Assembly: GCA_037127255.1 (NCBI GenBank)
Contig: JBANSL010000012.1
Coordinates: 38,803,115 to 38,867,114 of the forward strand
Source: Persicaria tinctoria
Lineage: Eukaryota; Streptophyta; Magnoliopsida; Caryophyllales; Polygonaceae
Direction of reading: 5' to 3'
DNA length: 64,000 nt
Shown piece by piece: positions 1-11,553 of the stretch (positions are counted from its first letter, which is position 1; each line of letters starts with the position of its first letter). A program made the translations under genes and the position numbers. A model generated the notes under the pieces. The model saw only the letters and a program-made list of their open reading frames with translations, did not search any database and had not been told where the DNA came from.

Positions 1-579
1 AAGTTTGAGCTTTCTTTTGCAATAGTCAGCCTCTAACAAGTGTTCATTAGCTATCCATTTCTTATTACGAGTTTCCCATAAACATTACATTGTTTCTCTT
101 CTACATAATGAGATCTTCTTCTTTTTTTTCTACTTTTTTTTGGGTGATTTTTTTTTTGATCTTACTTATAAAAGTACTGTCATGGGAATTAATCCTACTT
201 AAATTGAACACAGTTTCAAATGACACCCCTCATTCATGAACTTTACCTCTTCTTACCCAGATGATGTGTTTACAAGTTCAGTTGGAGAAATCCCTAATCT
301 TTTGCTTAGTGCTTACCGTAATGATTCCTATCTGGTGGTCATTATTATCAGTAGCCCTTCTAGTCATTACATTTCAAAACTACCTCTACAACCCAATGGT
401 CATTATTATCAGTAGCCCTTCTATCTGACTCCCTGATATCATAAAACAAGAAAGAACAAACAACATAAAGTTTTGTGATTTTCGGCTAAGCTGAATACTT
501 TAATCAATGGCTAATTGGCTACTGTCACTTGTGAGCTCAAGTGGTCGAGATTTGAGAGGCTTGCTTCGTTGTTTCCCAA
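1..579. other. intergenic, no gene seen
   Basis: No supported reading frame or RNA was found. The stretch is AT-rich with short poly-T runs near 120-160. The phrase 'tggtcattattatcagtagcccttct' class of sequence occurs twice (around 337-363 and 396-422), a small local direct duplication about 59 bp apart. It ends at the target duplication of the hAT-type MITE that follows. Confidence 0.5.
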
Positions 580-1235
580 CAAGGACGAAGCCAGAAAGTT
601 TTAAGCGGAGGGGTACAAAAGTACTACACAATGATAATGAGAAATTTTTTGCAAAGCGTACGACATGTTCGATATTATAAACTAGTGTCAAACGATATTA
701 CAAACTAAAGAGTTCATCATTTCTATTTAGAGGTCTATACTACTAAATAAAACTATGTTATTTTTTCCCATTAAAACAAATAAAGAAATATAAATAAATA
801 AATAAAATAGTCGAAGAAAATAAAACAACAAAATAAGGATATAAAACACAATAAATAAACATTGAGTCAATATTTCACTTGTTGTATTCTTAGCATGTAA
901 TATTGTATAACTAGATATAAAAATTTTAAACTTGTGTAACTTCTTACCAAATTCTTAAAATAAGTAATATAACCTATGATTTCGAAGCTCTCGAGATGAA
1001 TTATCATATGTGAATATCAATTTATGTAAAATATAAAAGTATTATAATATATTGAAATTAAGTTAAAGTGATTAATACACTTACAACTTTCAAACATTCA
1101 TAACTTTTTACTCAGATGTCGGATTAGGTCGTATTATATATGAAAACGAAGCTATCGATGAGAAGAATAAACCTAGGTAATTTTTCGGATGAGGGAGGGG
1201 GCACGTGCTCCCTCATGCCCCTAGCTCCACCTCTG
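580..1235. mobile_element. non-autonomous hAT-type element (MITE), 656 bp
   Basis: The left end reads CAAGGACGAAGCC and the right end, reverse-complemented, reads CAGAGGTGGAGC, an imperfect terminal inverted repeat of the CA...TG hAT kind. The 8 bp before it (572-579) and after it (1236-1243) are both TTTCCCAA, the target-site duplication length of hAT transposons. The inside is AT-rich and has no transposase frame, so it must have moved with a transposase supplied elsewhere. The TIR and TSD are read directly; the superfamily follows from them. Confidence 0.7.
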
Positions 1236-1573
1236 TTTCCCAACACATCAACTTTTCATTCCAACTGCCAATATTATTATATACAACATTTCCCTAAAAT
1301 GAAATTGACCTTATAAGATTTCAAAAAAAAAAAAGGATTCAATAACCGTTTCTTAGATTATATTTTCTTAACTAAGATTCTTTGCAAATCTTTTTGGGGT
1401 CATTAAGTTTAGCCTAATTAATGGCAACCGCAAATTTTCTAGAGGGGGCGAAATTTTTGTTTTGATTTTTTTTTTTCGGTAAATATAATGAAGAATTTTT
1501 TTAAAAAATATATTGAATGAAAACCATAAATTGTGGTATAAATATAACATTTTATTATAAAAAATTATACAAT

Positions 1574-1576
<3 letters not shown>

Positions 1577-1637
<61 letters not shown>
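1577..1637. repeat. (AT)n microsatellite, about 30 units
   Basis: An uninterrupted AT dinucleotide run of about 61 bp. Open frames across it (poly Tyr-Ile) are artefacts of the repeat. Confidence 0.95.
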
Positions 1638-1638
<1 letters not shown>

Positions 1639-1666
1639 CATGATGAATACGTTTTTGAAAAATATT

Positions 1667-1827
1667 GAAAGAAAACTATACTTTTTAAAAAAATATATCA
1701 TTTGTAAATAGAAAAAATATTGAAAGAAAATTATAATTTTTTTAAAAAATATGTCATTTGTAAATGGAAAGAAAATTATAATTTTTTTTTTATTAAACAT
1801 ATGCCATTTGTAAATGGAAAAAATATA
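1667..1827. repeat. short tandem repeat, ~3 diverged copies
   Basis: Three imperfect copies of a roughly 50-55 bp AT-rich unit ending in 'catttgtaaat(a/g)gaaa' (ends near 1713, 1766 and 1818). It sits directly between the AT microsatellite and the LINE relic. Confidence 0.6.
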
Positions 1828-1829
1828 TC

Positions 1830-3560
1830 AAATGAAATTCTGCATACCATCCGGAATATTTTAAATAAACTCTCCAATCTTTCGGGATCATCAATCAATT
1901 ACATAAAAAGCTCCCTTGAAGTCTCAGATAATATTAACAAGGGTACCGACAAATCAAATTAATATCCCAGTCTCAAAGGTAGCGGAGAAGTACCTAGGTA
2001 TTCCAAATATTAAGGGCAGAGTAATAAACAACATCTTCGATAATTCTATAAATAGCCTAAAAAACAACTAAGTGGAAATCATCCTCGTTCTTCCAAGCAT
2101 CAAGAACAGTACTCATAAAAGCCAATTTAAATAGAAAAACAAACTATCTGATGCAATCCTTCTACTCCCAAAAGGGATTCTCCAACAAATAGATCATATG
2201 AACAAGAATTTCTTTTGGAAGAAGCTCCTCCAATTAGAACGATATGCCATGTCGTCCTAAAAGTCTTGGAGGTCTGGGCTTAAAAAAAGAGGAAAATATG
2301 AACACAAGCCTATAAATGAAATTACTCTAGAAAATTTATACTAATCTCGAGAATATCTGGGTCAAAACAATAAAAGAAAAATATATGCACACAATCAATT
2401 ATGGAAAAAACTAGATACAATACCTCATGACAATTTGAAAGGCTACTAGCTTAAGAGACTAATTCCACAAAAGCCTTATGTGGATAATAGGCAGTGGTAA
2501 ATCCATCAATGTTTGGAAGCACCCATGACCAATAAGAAGTGGAATAAAGACCTACTACAACAACTTTTTCCAACATATATAATCCAAAGGATATTGGCCA
2601 TCAAAACCCCAACATGGGACACTCCAAACAAACTAATCTGAAAACCAAAGATGGACGAATCGTTTACAAACGTATAAACTGAGTAACCAAAACCAATATA
2701 ACGACTAAAATTATAGCTGAATTTGGAAACGAAACATTCCCCCTAGACTAAAAAATTTATATGGAAAACAGCAATTGATGCTCTACCTATAAAAGACAGG
2801 TTCAACAGATACTTTTAGAGAGTTCCCTTCTATTGTCATTTTTGTGACCGTGAAGTGGAGGATTATTCCCACGTCTTTTTCAAATACCCAACGATTATAT
2901 TCAATCAATAATAGCTCAATTCATGGTAAAAACATGAAATTAAATCCTGATCTCACCAACTAATCAAGACTTCTATATTAGACTAAAAGACACAATGAAG
3001 ATAAATAAACACTATAGACCTATGTTTTCTATGTCATATGATTTGGGAATTGAGAAATCGTATTATTATAGACCTATGCTTTCTATGTCATATGATCTGG
3101 GAATTGAGAATTCGTATTATTTTCAACAAACAAGGAAATAAAAAACTTGAAGAACGGGTACGCCAAACTATCACAGTAATAAACAACCGGAAACGAGTAC
3201 GGGTAAAAGTAGACAAACCAAATAGGAAAAAAAATAAGACCATCAAAATGGGTGAAACCAACAAGAGACATATACAAACTAAATTTAGATGACTTTGTTC
3301 AACCCTCTGGCAAGTGTAGTATCGATGGTATAATTGAGGATTGTAGTGATAAGGAGATTGATATTTTTCAGCATGCGATCCAGGGATCTGACTTACAAAC
3401 GAAAGTTGTAGCCTTTTGTATAGATATTAAGGCAACTATTGGCAATGGCATCATTAATCTTATTATAGAAGGTGACATTCTGAATGATATCGACCATTAA
3501 GAAAAGTATTTGTATTCATTGGGAGATCTTCAAAACGATAGAAGAATTCCACACATTTTC
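1830..3560 (+). pseudogene. decayed L1-type LINE (3' half of ORF2)
   Basis: Translating all + frames gives LINE ORF2 landmarks in the right order but scattered over frames with many stops. They are: the C-terminal reverse transcriptase stretch around 1990-2330 (KYLGIPNIKGR, then NKNFFWKK and LGLKKEENMN); the zf-RVT zinc-binding linker around 2700-2900 (PPRLKNFIWKTAIDALPIKDR, then a Cys-x2-Cys and SHVFF); and an RNase H-like tail around 3295-3500 (IDGIIEDCSDKE, then NGIINLIIEGDILND). Plant L1 elements often carry such an RNase H domain. No 5' half, poly-A tail or target duplication is visible, so this is an old truncated copy. It cannot encode a working protein. Confidence 0.75.
3013..3120 (+). 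repeat. 54-bp tandem duplication inside the LINE relic
   Basis: Two adjacent copies of a 54-bp unit (3013-3066 and 3067-3120) differ at only a few bases. The unit encodes FLCHMIWELRNRII, corresponding to the IW..RN motif downstream of zf-RVT in LINE ORF2, so the duplication arose after the element was in place. Confidence 0.85.
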
Positions 3561-3829
3561 GAGGATTTGAGAGCTTCGTAACATCATCCTAAGAGATGAT
3601 CATGGTTGCGCGATGACCGGAGATTTGATTGTGACATCATCATACATTCTATAGTAAAGACTATGGATAAATCTTCTTGCGATTTTAGTTTTAGGCCCCT
3701 AAATACTTCCCATCCCCTTAACACCCCCAATCGAAAGTAATAAGACCAACTTCTTCTATTTCTTTCATAGGGGAAAAAAGATTGGTTTTTCTCACTTTCA
3801 TCTTCGACGGACGGTGAGAACTTGTACGA

Positions 3830-4560
3830 GGTAAACAGTTGTTCAAGAAGCGACATGCCCATAAAGCAATCGAGGACCATGATCATGGAGAAGTTGGCAG
3901 TAAACTCTAGTCGCTACGACTTGGAGTTGACGTATCTTCCCGAAACAAAAAAAGAGGGATGCAGCCCCTTTTCAACTGGCCAATGACTCGGACTGGCATA
4001 CTTTCAATTTCTTGAACTCCACGATTGGAGAACAGGCTTGGCCTTTTTTTATCTACGCTTCTTACACAGAAAGGGGAACCCAAATTGGCCCCATGTCGAT
4101 CATTTTACAATCTTCCCCAATGGATAACTCTACAAAAGTGGAAAATAAGGAGGCAACTTCATCCACATGTTAGTGTCAATTTGTATCCGACTATGAGATA
4201 CAGGAGGTTGAATGGTTACGTGCGATGTCAAGGGTTGATCTCATGTCCATGGAGATCGTCGAGGCGATGGTGGAGAAGGCTGCTCCCATCTTGGAGACCC
4301 TCACCACAATATCCCCAACATTCGCAAGCGGTTTTTCTTCAAGTCAAAGGAGTAGGTGTAGAATCAGATTAGGTGGACTACATTGAAGGGGTGGTTCGAT
4401 AATCATGTGAAGAGGTCATCATCTTCAATGTACATCGTAGTGATCATCGATCCCAAGTATACGTGGATGTGTCGAGCGTTAGGTATGGACGTGCGACGTG
4501 ATTGTTAGCCACAACCATCAACAACAAGCCACCTTTGGCCTGCTTACGAAGAGCCTCTTG
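3830..4560 (+). pseudogene. Mutator-like (MuDR/MULE) transposase, N-terminal relic
   Basis: Fragments in shifting frames resemble the N-terminus of plant MuDR-type transposases. Around 3890-4060 are YDLELTYLPE, then LANDSDW, then FNFLNSTIGE. Around 4330-4480 are FFFKSKE, KRSSSSMYIVV and DPKYTWMCRAL, matching the family's DNA-binding block in which Cys precedes Arg-Ala. Stops and frameshifts break the frame everywhere, and the DDE core expected downstream is absent. No terminal inverted repeats were found. The identification is from recalled family patterns and would need a profile search. Confidence 0.5.
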
Positions 4561-5236
4561 TTAAGGTACGAGTCCTGATCTATATTGTTAATATTACATG
4601 TCACTCAATACGTTTTCTGTGACAGTAGTTATATATAGTGTGTCATAGTAGTGAGTTTCCATGACAGTAAATCACCTGATTCATAACCTTCGCGTCTCAA
4701 CTTCACAGGGACCTGGAAGCCATTAACTCCCGTCCAAATCCAATCTCCAACAAAATTGTAGTTAGGCATTGGATGGAGCTATTGAAAGGCCCGTAGGGTA
4801 AAGTTGAGTGTCGAATCTATTTGATAATGACTTTTAACAACCTTTTCTCGATTAAGGTCAAATAATAACATCAATAACTAACCCGAATCTCTTTTGATAA
4901 TGACTTTTAATGACCTTTGCTTGATTAGAATGATTATTTTGTGTGTTGTTGAATCATGTATATTGAAGAAAAGGTTTGGTCCCTTTGCTATGTTGAGCAT
5001 TGGTCCCTCTGCTAATTCTCTTGAACTTATTGATGGTTGCTTGAAATTGATTCTAGTGAACGTCCTACTACACTTATGCCATTGATAGAGATATTTGTCG
5101 AGTTGTACACCTTTGAATGTGTTGACTTCTTTGAATTTGTTGATGATTTTTTAAAATTGATTTACTTATCCAACATCACCTACATCATGGAAAAAGCTTT
5201 AGACTACATTCCTTTGTCCTTTCATGGACATCTTTT
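4561..5236. other. intergenic, no gene seen
   Basis: No supported gene. A diverged ~40-bp direct repeat with a 74-bp offset begins 'tttgataatgacttttaa' (near 4820 and 4894). The last five bases (5232-5236, CTTTT) are the left target duplication of Copia C1. Confidence 0.4.
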
Positions 5237-5609
5237 TGTTAAATGTATAGTGTGATCAAGCTTATGTTCAAGTTTAAAGTCTAAGTTAAAAGTTAGTTAT
5301 GTTAGTTGAATTCAGGAGAAGTTGCTGGTTTATTTTAGTAGCAGTTCGAGTCAGTTTTAGTTTGAATTAGTCCACTCCTTAGGAAGTGTGTTAGTGGGAG
5401 AGTGGACAGCAGTTAAGTCGAGTAATTGCTCTTGTGTTTGGAGTATGTAAGTATGGTTCAATTCAGTAAAGGGGAAGGCAGTTAGCAAGTGTGTGTGTGT
5501 TGTGTTGCTTGGTTCTTTTCTGTCATTACAGAAGACAAAGATCTTTGCCTTCAAAGTGTGTTGATCATTGTGAGTTGTGTGAGTCTGATCCTCCATTGTT
5601 TTTACAACA
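5237..5609 (+). repeat. 5' LTR of C1 (373 bp)
   Basis: Starts TGTTAAATG and ends TTACAACA. It carries a short GT run of about 6 units near 5489-5500, which is about 24 units in the 3' LTR. Confidence 0.95.
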
Positions 5610-5610
5610 A

Positions 5611-5623
5611 TTGGTATCAGAGC
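5611..5623 (+). other. primer-binding site of C1
   Basis: TTGGTATCAGAGC, one base after the LTR, complementary to the 3' end of initiator tRNA-Met as in most plant Copia elements. It primes minus-strand cDNA synthesis. Confidence 0.9.
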
Positions 5624-5720
5624 AAACACAATTTAGTGTTGCTGGGTTCGAATTTGGGATTGAGAGAATTGAGATTAAACACAAAGGGAAACATGAGAGA
5701 TCAGTTATGTCTTTGTCAAG

Positions 5721-6674
5721 ATGCAGAACAACAACAATAGGAATTTGGGCAATCCTCAGTTGCGTATCTTCAAAGGGATCAACTACCATTTCTAGAGCTT
5801 GAAGATGACTACATTGTTCAAGTCTCAGGAGGTGTGGAGCATTGTAGATCAAGGGTTTGAGGATGCAGCACCTCCAGAACCAGATCAACAATTGAGAGAG
5901 AAAAGAAAGAAAGACTCTAAAGCATTGTTTATGATACAAAGTGCTTTGGATGATGAGGTCTTTCCGAGAATATCAACCTCTATAACTGCTCACGAAGCAT
6001 GGGAAGTATTGAAGCAAGAATATATAGGAGATAGAAGAGTCGTCACACTAAAGTTACAGACTTTGAGGAAGGAGTTTGAGACCTTGGTGATGCAAGAAAA
6101 AGAGACAGTTCAGGTGTTTTTGTTTCCTGTATCAGGAATTGCAAACCATATGAGAACATATGGAGAAATAGTGAGCAATGAATCCATTGTGAGTAAGGTG
6201 TTGAGGAGCCTTACCAGAAAATATGACCATGTAGTTGCAGCCATTGAGGAGTCCAAGGATCTTGCTGTGTACAGGTTTGAAGAACTTTCAAGTTCCTTGC
6301 AACCTCATGAGGAAAGGTTGAGTAGAACAAGTGAGCAAAAGGAAGAGAAAGTTTTTTAGGTGAAGGATGAGAATCAGAAGAATAAATCTGAAAGCTCATC
6401 AGGAAGAGGTGGTTCTAGAGGAGGTTATAGAGGAAGAGGCAACTACAGAGGGGATCATAGAGGTCGTGGAGGAAGAGGTTATGGTAGAGGCCAGTATAAT
6501 GGTTCAGGAAGAGGTAATGGAGGTGATCAAGGGAAAGAGCAGTGAAAGGATTCCAACGAGAATCAAGGAAATGATTCAAGACAGCAGAGAAGTGGAATCA
6601 AGTGCTATTAATGTAAGAAGCTTGGGCACAAGGAAGCTTACTGCTGGGAAAAACAAGAACATGAGCAAAAAGGA
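5721..6674 (+). pseudogene. C1 gag (capsid/nucleocapsid) with stops
   Basis: The gag frame starts at ATG 5721. A premature TAG at about 5793 lies where the family normally has Trp, and the rest continues in the same frame from 5799. The capsid region (UBN2-type, about 5800-6340) includes EAWEVLKQEY and the leucine-rich LRKEF...YDHVVAAIEE stretch. A Gly/Arg-rich basic tail (6390-6540) and a CCHC zinc knuckle (6603-6644, C-x2-C-x4-H-x4-C) follow. Further stops lie at 6357-6359, 6543-6545 and 6609-6611, the last inside the knuckle. Gag normally packages the element RNA in cytoplasmic particles; this copy cannot make a full-length product. Confidence 0.85.
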
Positions 6675-9600
6675 GTGAATTATTCCGAGAAGGTTGAAAA
6701 TGAGGAAAGGTTGTTCATGGCTCTGTCCACAAGTACTGAAGCTGCAAATGAGTTGTGGTATCTGGACAGTGGGTGCTCAAACCACATGTGCAGTTACAGG
6801 GAGATGTTCAAGGAGTTGGATGAATCCAAGAAAGGGAATGCCAGGCTTGGAGACAACAAGATACTGAAGGTGGATGGCAGAGGAGTGATTCCTATCAAGA
6901 GTTTACAAGGTGGAGGGAAGCTCTTGTATGATGTGGAATTGGTGCCTGGTCTGGCACATAATCTGCTATTAGTTGGTCAACTCCAAGGAACAGGTTATTC
7001 TCTTCTTTTTGATGAAGATAGGTGTGAGATAAGAGAGAAGAGAACAAGTCATGTGATTGTGAAGGTAGACATGACAAGAAATAGAATGTTTCCTTTGAAC
7101 CTAGCTTCAGGTGTAGGAAAAGTTATGTCTGTAAAGTGTGATAGTGAGACCAGATTGTGGCATAAAAGATATGGACATTTAAATATCCAGAGTTTAAGAA
7201 TGCTAAACTCAAAAGATATGGTCCAGGGAGTGCCTAAGATTGGTGATCTGGAGTTGTGTGAAGGATGTATCTTTGGAAAACAGATGAAGGGCTCTTTTGC
7301 AAACAAGGAAGCATGGAGAGCAATGGAGTGTTTAGAGTTGCTTCATGCTGATCATTGTGGGCATATGCAGACTGAAACCTTGGAGGAAGTAGATATTTCT
7401 TCCTCATTACAGATGACTACAACAGGATGAGCTGGGTTTATTTCCTAAAGCTCAAATCTGAGGCATTTGAGAACTTCAAGAAGTTCAAGGCACTTGTAGA
7501 GAAGCAATCAGGGAAGGTGATCAAAGCCTTAAGGACTGACAGAGGAGGTGAGTTTATGTCCTATGACTTCATGGCTTTTTGTGAAGAAAATGGAATAAGA
7601 AGGAAACTTACAACACCTTATACACCTGAGCAAAATGGTGTAGCAGAGAGGAAGAATAGGATTGTAGTGGAAATGGCCAGAAACATGTTGAAGGCTAGAA
7701 AGGTTCCCAACCAGTTTTGGTGTGAGGCTGTGGCTACAGCTGTATATGTGTTAAATTTGTCACCAACTCGAGCAGTGTTGAACAAAACTCCATTTGAAGT
7801 ATGGAGAGAGAAGAAACCCTCAGTGTGTCACCTGAGGATATTTGGTTGTGTTGCCTATTCATTGGTGAACATAAGATCAAAGTTGGATGACAAGGCTGTG
7901 AAGTGTGTGTTCATTGGATATGCTGCTCAGTCCAAGGCCTACAAGCTGTATAACCCAGTGAACAAGAAGACTATTATGAGCAGAAATGTGGTTTTCAATG
8001 AAGAATTATGCTGGGAATGGGAGAAGCTTGAGCATGATCAGACAGTAGGAGGAGGAGTGCCAGTTGATAGCTCAGGAGAGGAATCTGGAAATGATGAGAT
8101 GCTTGATGATGATGATCACAATGGTGGCTCTCCAACCACACTAGTGCCTCAGTACAGTTCCTCTAGCAGTTCACATGATAGCTCTTCTTCAAGTCCATCA
8201 AGCTCATCAAGTGAGACTCCCCCAAGGAAGTTCAGGTCACTTGCAGAGATTTATCAGAATTGTGAGTTTGTTTTAGTGGCTTCAGATCCATAGAGATTTG
8301 ATGAGGCAAAAGATGAGATTAGATGGCAAGAAGCAATGAAGAAAGAGATGAGAGCTATTCAGAGGAACAACATATGGGAGCTAGTTGAGCTTCCTCAAGA
8401 CAAGAAAGCAATAGGTCTCAAGTGGGTGTTCAGAACAAAGTTTAATACAGATGGGAGTGTGCAGAAGCACAAGGCAAGGCTTGTGGCAAAGGGCTATATA
8501 TGCTCAAGAAGAGGGAATTGATTTTGAAGAGACATTCTCTCCTGTCTTGAGGCTTGAAACAGTGAGAGTGGTCTTAACTCTTGCTGCACAATGGAAATTG
8601 AAGATCTATCAGCTTGATGTGATATCAGCTTTTCTAAATGGTGAGTTAGAAGAGGAGGTGTATGTTGAACAACCACAAGGCTTTGTGAGAAGAGATGAAG
8701 ATCAAAAAGTGTACAGGTTAAGAAAAGCTCTCTATGGTTTAAAGCAAGCTCCGCGAGCTTGGTACAACAGAATAGACTCATTCTTTCTAGGAAAAGGTTT
8801 TGAAAGAAGTGAGAATGAGCCTACATTGTATGTCAAAGGAAGAGGAAAGAAGGAGTTTCTTGTTGTATGTTTGTATGTAGATGACATCATCTACTTTGGT
8901 TCATCACAGAAGATGCTAGATGAATTCAAGAGAGCAATGATGCAAGAATTTGAGATGACTGATCTACATCAGTTGAGATACTTTCTTGGTTTGGATGTAG
9001 ATCAAAGTGAAGATGGAATATTTGTGAGTCAGGGGAAGTATGCCAAAGACTTACTCAAGAAATTTCACATGGAAGGATGTGACATTGCCTATACTCCTAT
9101 GAATGTAAATGAGAAATTGCATAGAGAGGATGGTACTTGTCAGGCAGATGAGAAGCTTTACAGAAGCTTAGTTGGTGGTTTGAATTACTTGGCTCACAAA
9201 AGACCTGACATTGCATTTAGTATGAGTGTAGTCTCAAGGTTCATGCACAGTCCATCCAAACAACAATTTGGAGCAGCCAAGAGGATACTCAAGTATGTAG
9301 CAGGCACTCTAAGTCATGGAATCTGGTATGTCAAGGTTGAGAATTTCAAGCTGCAGGGGCATACAGATAGTGACTGGGCTGGAAGCTTGGATGAGAGGAG
9401 GAGTACATCAGGTTCAGTGTTCAGTCTTGGCTCATGAGCAATTACTTGGAGCTCAAAGAAATAAGAAACCGTGGCCTTGTCATCATCAGAAGCAGAATAT
9501 GTGGTTGTTAGGGCTGCTGCAAGGTAGGTTCTTTAGTTGAAGAAGTTGATGAGAGACTTAGGGTGCATTCAGGAGATGGCAACAGAGGTGTGGTGTGATA

Positions 9601-9827
9601 ACAAGTCTGCAATAGCAATGAGTAAAAATCCTGCATTTCATGCTCGGACAAAACATATTGATGTTCAACATCATTTCATCTGAGAGCTTGTGGCAAGAGA
9701 AGAAGTGGTGGTGAAGTTTTGTGGTACTAATGAGCAAGATGCAGATATGTTCACTAAGGCATTAATTGGAGCAAAGCACCAGTTCTTTGTGGAGAAGATT
9801 GGTATGAGGAAGCTTGCATCAAGGGGA
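6675..9827 (+). pseudogene. C1 pol (protease, integrase, RT, RNase H), broken
   Basis: Protease DSGCSNHM lies near 6765. The pre-integrase zinc region (HKRYGHLN, later CEGC) is at 7160-7270. The integrase core has its first Asp in LLHADHCG (7340), the second in TDRGGEF (7535) and its Glu in NGVAERKN (7635). The reverse transcriptase runs about 8320-9000 with catalytic YVDD near 8877. RNase H starts at HTDSDWAG (9360) and ends near 9820. Breaks: a frame change near 7400-7430 just after the first catalytic Asp, a stop at 8291-8293, an apparent 4-bp insertion near 8500 shifting frame, and stops at 9435-9437 and several points beyond. The catalytic residues themselves survive, so decay is recent. 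Confidence 0.9.
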
Positions 9828-9829
9828 GG

Positions 9830-10077
9830 TGTTAAATGTATAGTGTGATCAAGCTTATGTTCAAGTTTAAAGTCTAAGTTAAAAGTTAGTTATGTTAGTT
9901 GAATTCAGGACAAGTTGCTGGTTTATTTTAGTAGCAGTTCGAGTCAGTTTTAGTTTGAATTAGTCCACTCCTTAGGAAGTGTGTTAGTGGGAGAGTGGAA
10001 AACAGTTAAGTCGAGCAGTTGCTCATGTGTTTGGAGTATGTAAGTATGGTTCAATTCAGTAAAGAGGAAGGCAGTTA

Positions 10078-10132
<55 letters not shown>

Positions 10133-10238
10133 GTTGCTTGGTTCTTTTCTGTCATTACAGAAGACCAAGATCTTTTCCTTCAAAGTGTGTTGATCATTGT
10201 GAGTTGTGTGAGTGTGATCCTCCATTGTTTTTACAACA
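9830..10238 (+). repeat. 3' LTR of C1 (409 bp)
   Basis: Same ends as the 5' LTR. The length difference is almost entirely a (GT)n run of about 24 units at 10082-10129. It is followed directly by target duplication CTTTT (10239-10243). Confidence 0.95.
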
Positions 10239-10450
10239 CTTTTCACTAATTACACCCCTTGTATTCTAGGTTTTGGTGGTCTGGGGACTATGATTGGAAG
10301 CTAGGTAAGGAAGAAAAAGGAACTACATATGACCATGTGATAACATGTATTTAGACAAGGTCACATTTAGCTAAGTTTAGGGGCATAACATGCATAATTT
10401 ATTTGGAATTCGCATATGTACTCCTTTGGTGGTAGAATGAAAATCTACAT

Positions 10451-11495
10451 TGATAACTCCACTCCCTTTGATGAAAATCGGAATTAGTTTCAAAGGCTTT
10501 GACAGACAGTTTGTGTCAAAGGTCTTAAAGCTACAACTGTTTTGATGAAACACAAAACCTGTATTTTATGTTATTATTATCTTATATTATTTATGTATGG
10601 TTTCCGAATATTATTATATACATTATATACTAACCATACAACAAGGTTTTGGAAGATATCTCCTTCCTTAAGCTAAAAGACGTGAAGATCAAATCTGGTG
10701 GATCATGGCTTCGGAGTTTCCCAGAATAGAAGATTGTGAAGATTGTCATGATCTCTAATAGCCGTTGGAGAAGATTCCTTCCTCAAGTGGCGCCGATGAT
10801 CTTCACTATATAAAGGAGACGAAGAAGAGAGAGAGGGACGTACATTCACGATGATCATTGCACAATCAGCCCTCAAGTTTACGATCTCTCTTCAACGTGT
10901 TCTCTCTACTTGTTCTTAAGAGTCTTATATTTTGTTTCAAAGCATTTGAGAGATACAAAGTGAGCTTATAGGATATATTCTGAGAGAGTGTTATACTCGA
11001 GAGTTTATAACTCAGGAAGTGGGCACTAGGCTATTGATTCTCGAGAGTAAGAGGATTGTACTAGATAGTTGAGAGAGGTGGGGCTCTTCTAGATTGGTCG
11101 AGGACTCCAAGGGAACGTGAGTTGACTAGATTGCAATTGTATAGGAGAGAGGCTTCTCGGTGAGCTATTAGGATCCTAAGCTTTGTGAATCAATAAAGCA
11201 TGTTGAATCCTAGGGTTGTGGAAGAACCCCAGGTGGGGACGTAGGCCAAGTTCGTGCCGAACCTTGTTAACAACTCGATGCATCCTTTACTTATTGTTTT
11301 ACCATATTTCCGCACTTGGTTCGTATTGTTTAACTTTGTGATTCAGGTTTTCAGAGAAAAGACTAAGTCTAATCTCAAAGGGTTTCGCAAGAGCTTCAAA
11401 AGTCCTGAGACTATCTGCGAAAAACCGGCATACTCTATTCAACCCCCCTTCTAGAGTATCTTTATATTACTTTGTTTTACATTATTGAACCTTCA
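10451..11495 (+). repeat. 5' LTR of C2 (1045 bp)
   Basis: Contains a TATA box TATATAAA at 10807-10814. It retains a ~67-bp stretch (about 10920-10995) that the 3' LTR lacks. Confidence 0.93.
10807..10814 (+). promoter_or_regulatory. TATA box of the C2 LTR promoter
   Basis: TATATAAA inside the LTR, with the matching copy at 16950-16957 in the 3' LTR. Transcription would be expected to start about 30 bp downstream; this is inferred from position only. Confidence 0.6.
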
Positions 11496-11553
11496 ATTGA
11501 TATTAGAGCTTTACTCACTGCTTTTGATCTAACAATCTTGTGAGTTTTCGATC

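Larger units (their letters stand above)
5237..10238 (+). mobile_element. Copia LTR retrotransposon C1, complete but disabled (5002 bp)
   Basis: Two direct LTRs (5237-5609 and 9830-10238), a primer-binding site matching the initiator tRNA-Met 3' end, gag, protease, integrase, reverse transcriptase and RNase H in Copia order, and a polypurine tract (AAGGGGAGG, 9821-9829). The 5 bp on either side are identical, CTTTT at 5232-5236 and 10239-10243, so both ends are intact. The LTRs differ at roughly ten bases plus a dinucleotide expansion, which indicates a fairly recent insertion. The coding region has several stops and two frameshifts, so it is not autonomous. Confidence 0.95.

Noticed and set aside
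1517..1800. Tyr-Ile repeat frames on both strands
   Set aside because: Translation of the AT microsatellite.
10084..10269. Cys/Val-repeat frames in the C1 LTR
   Set aside because: Translation of the GT microsatellite.
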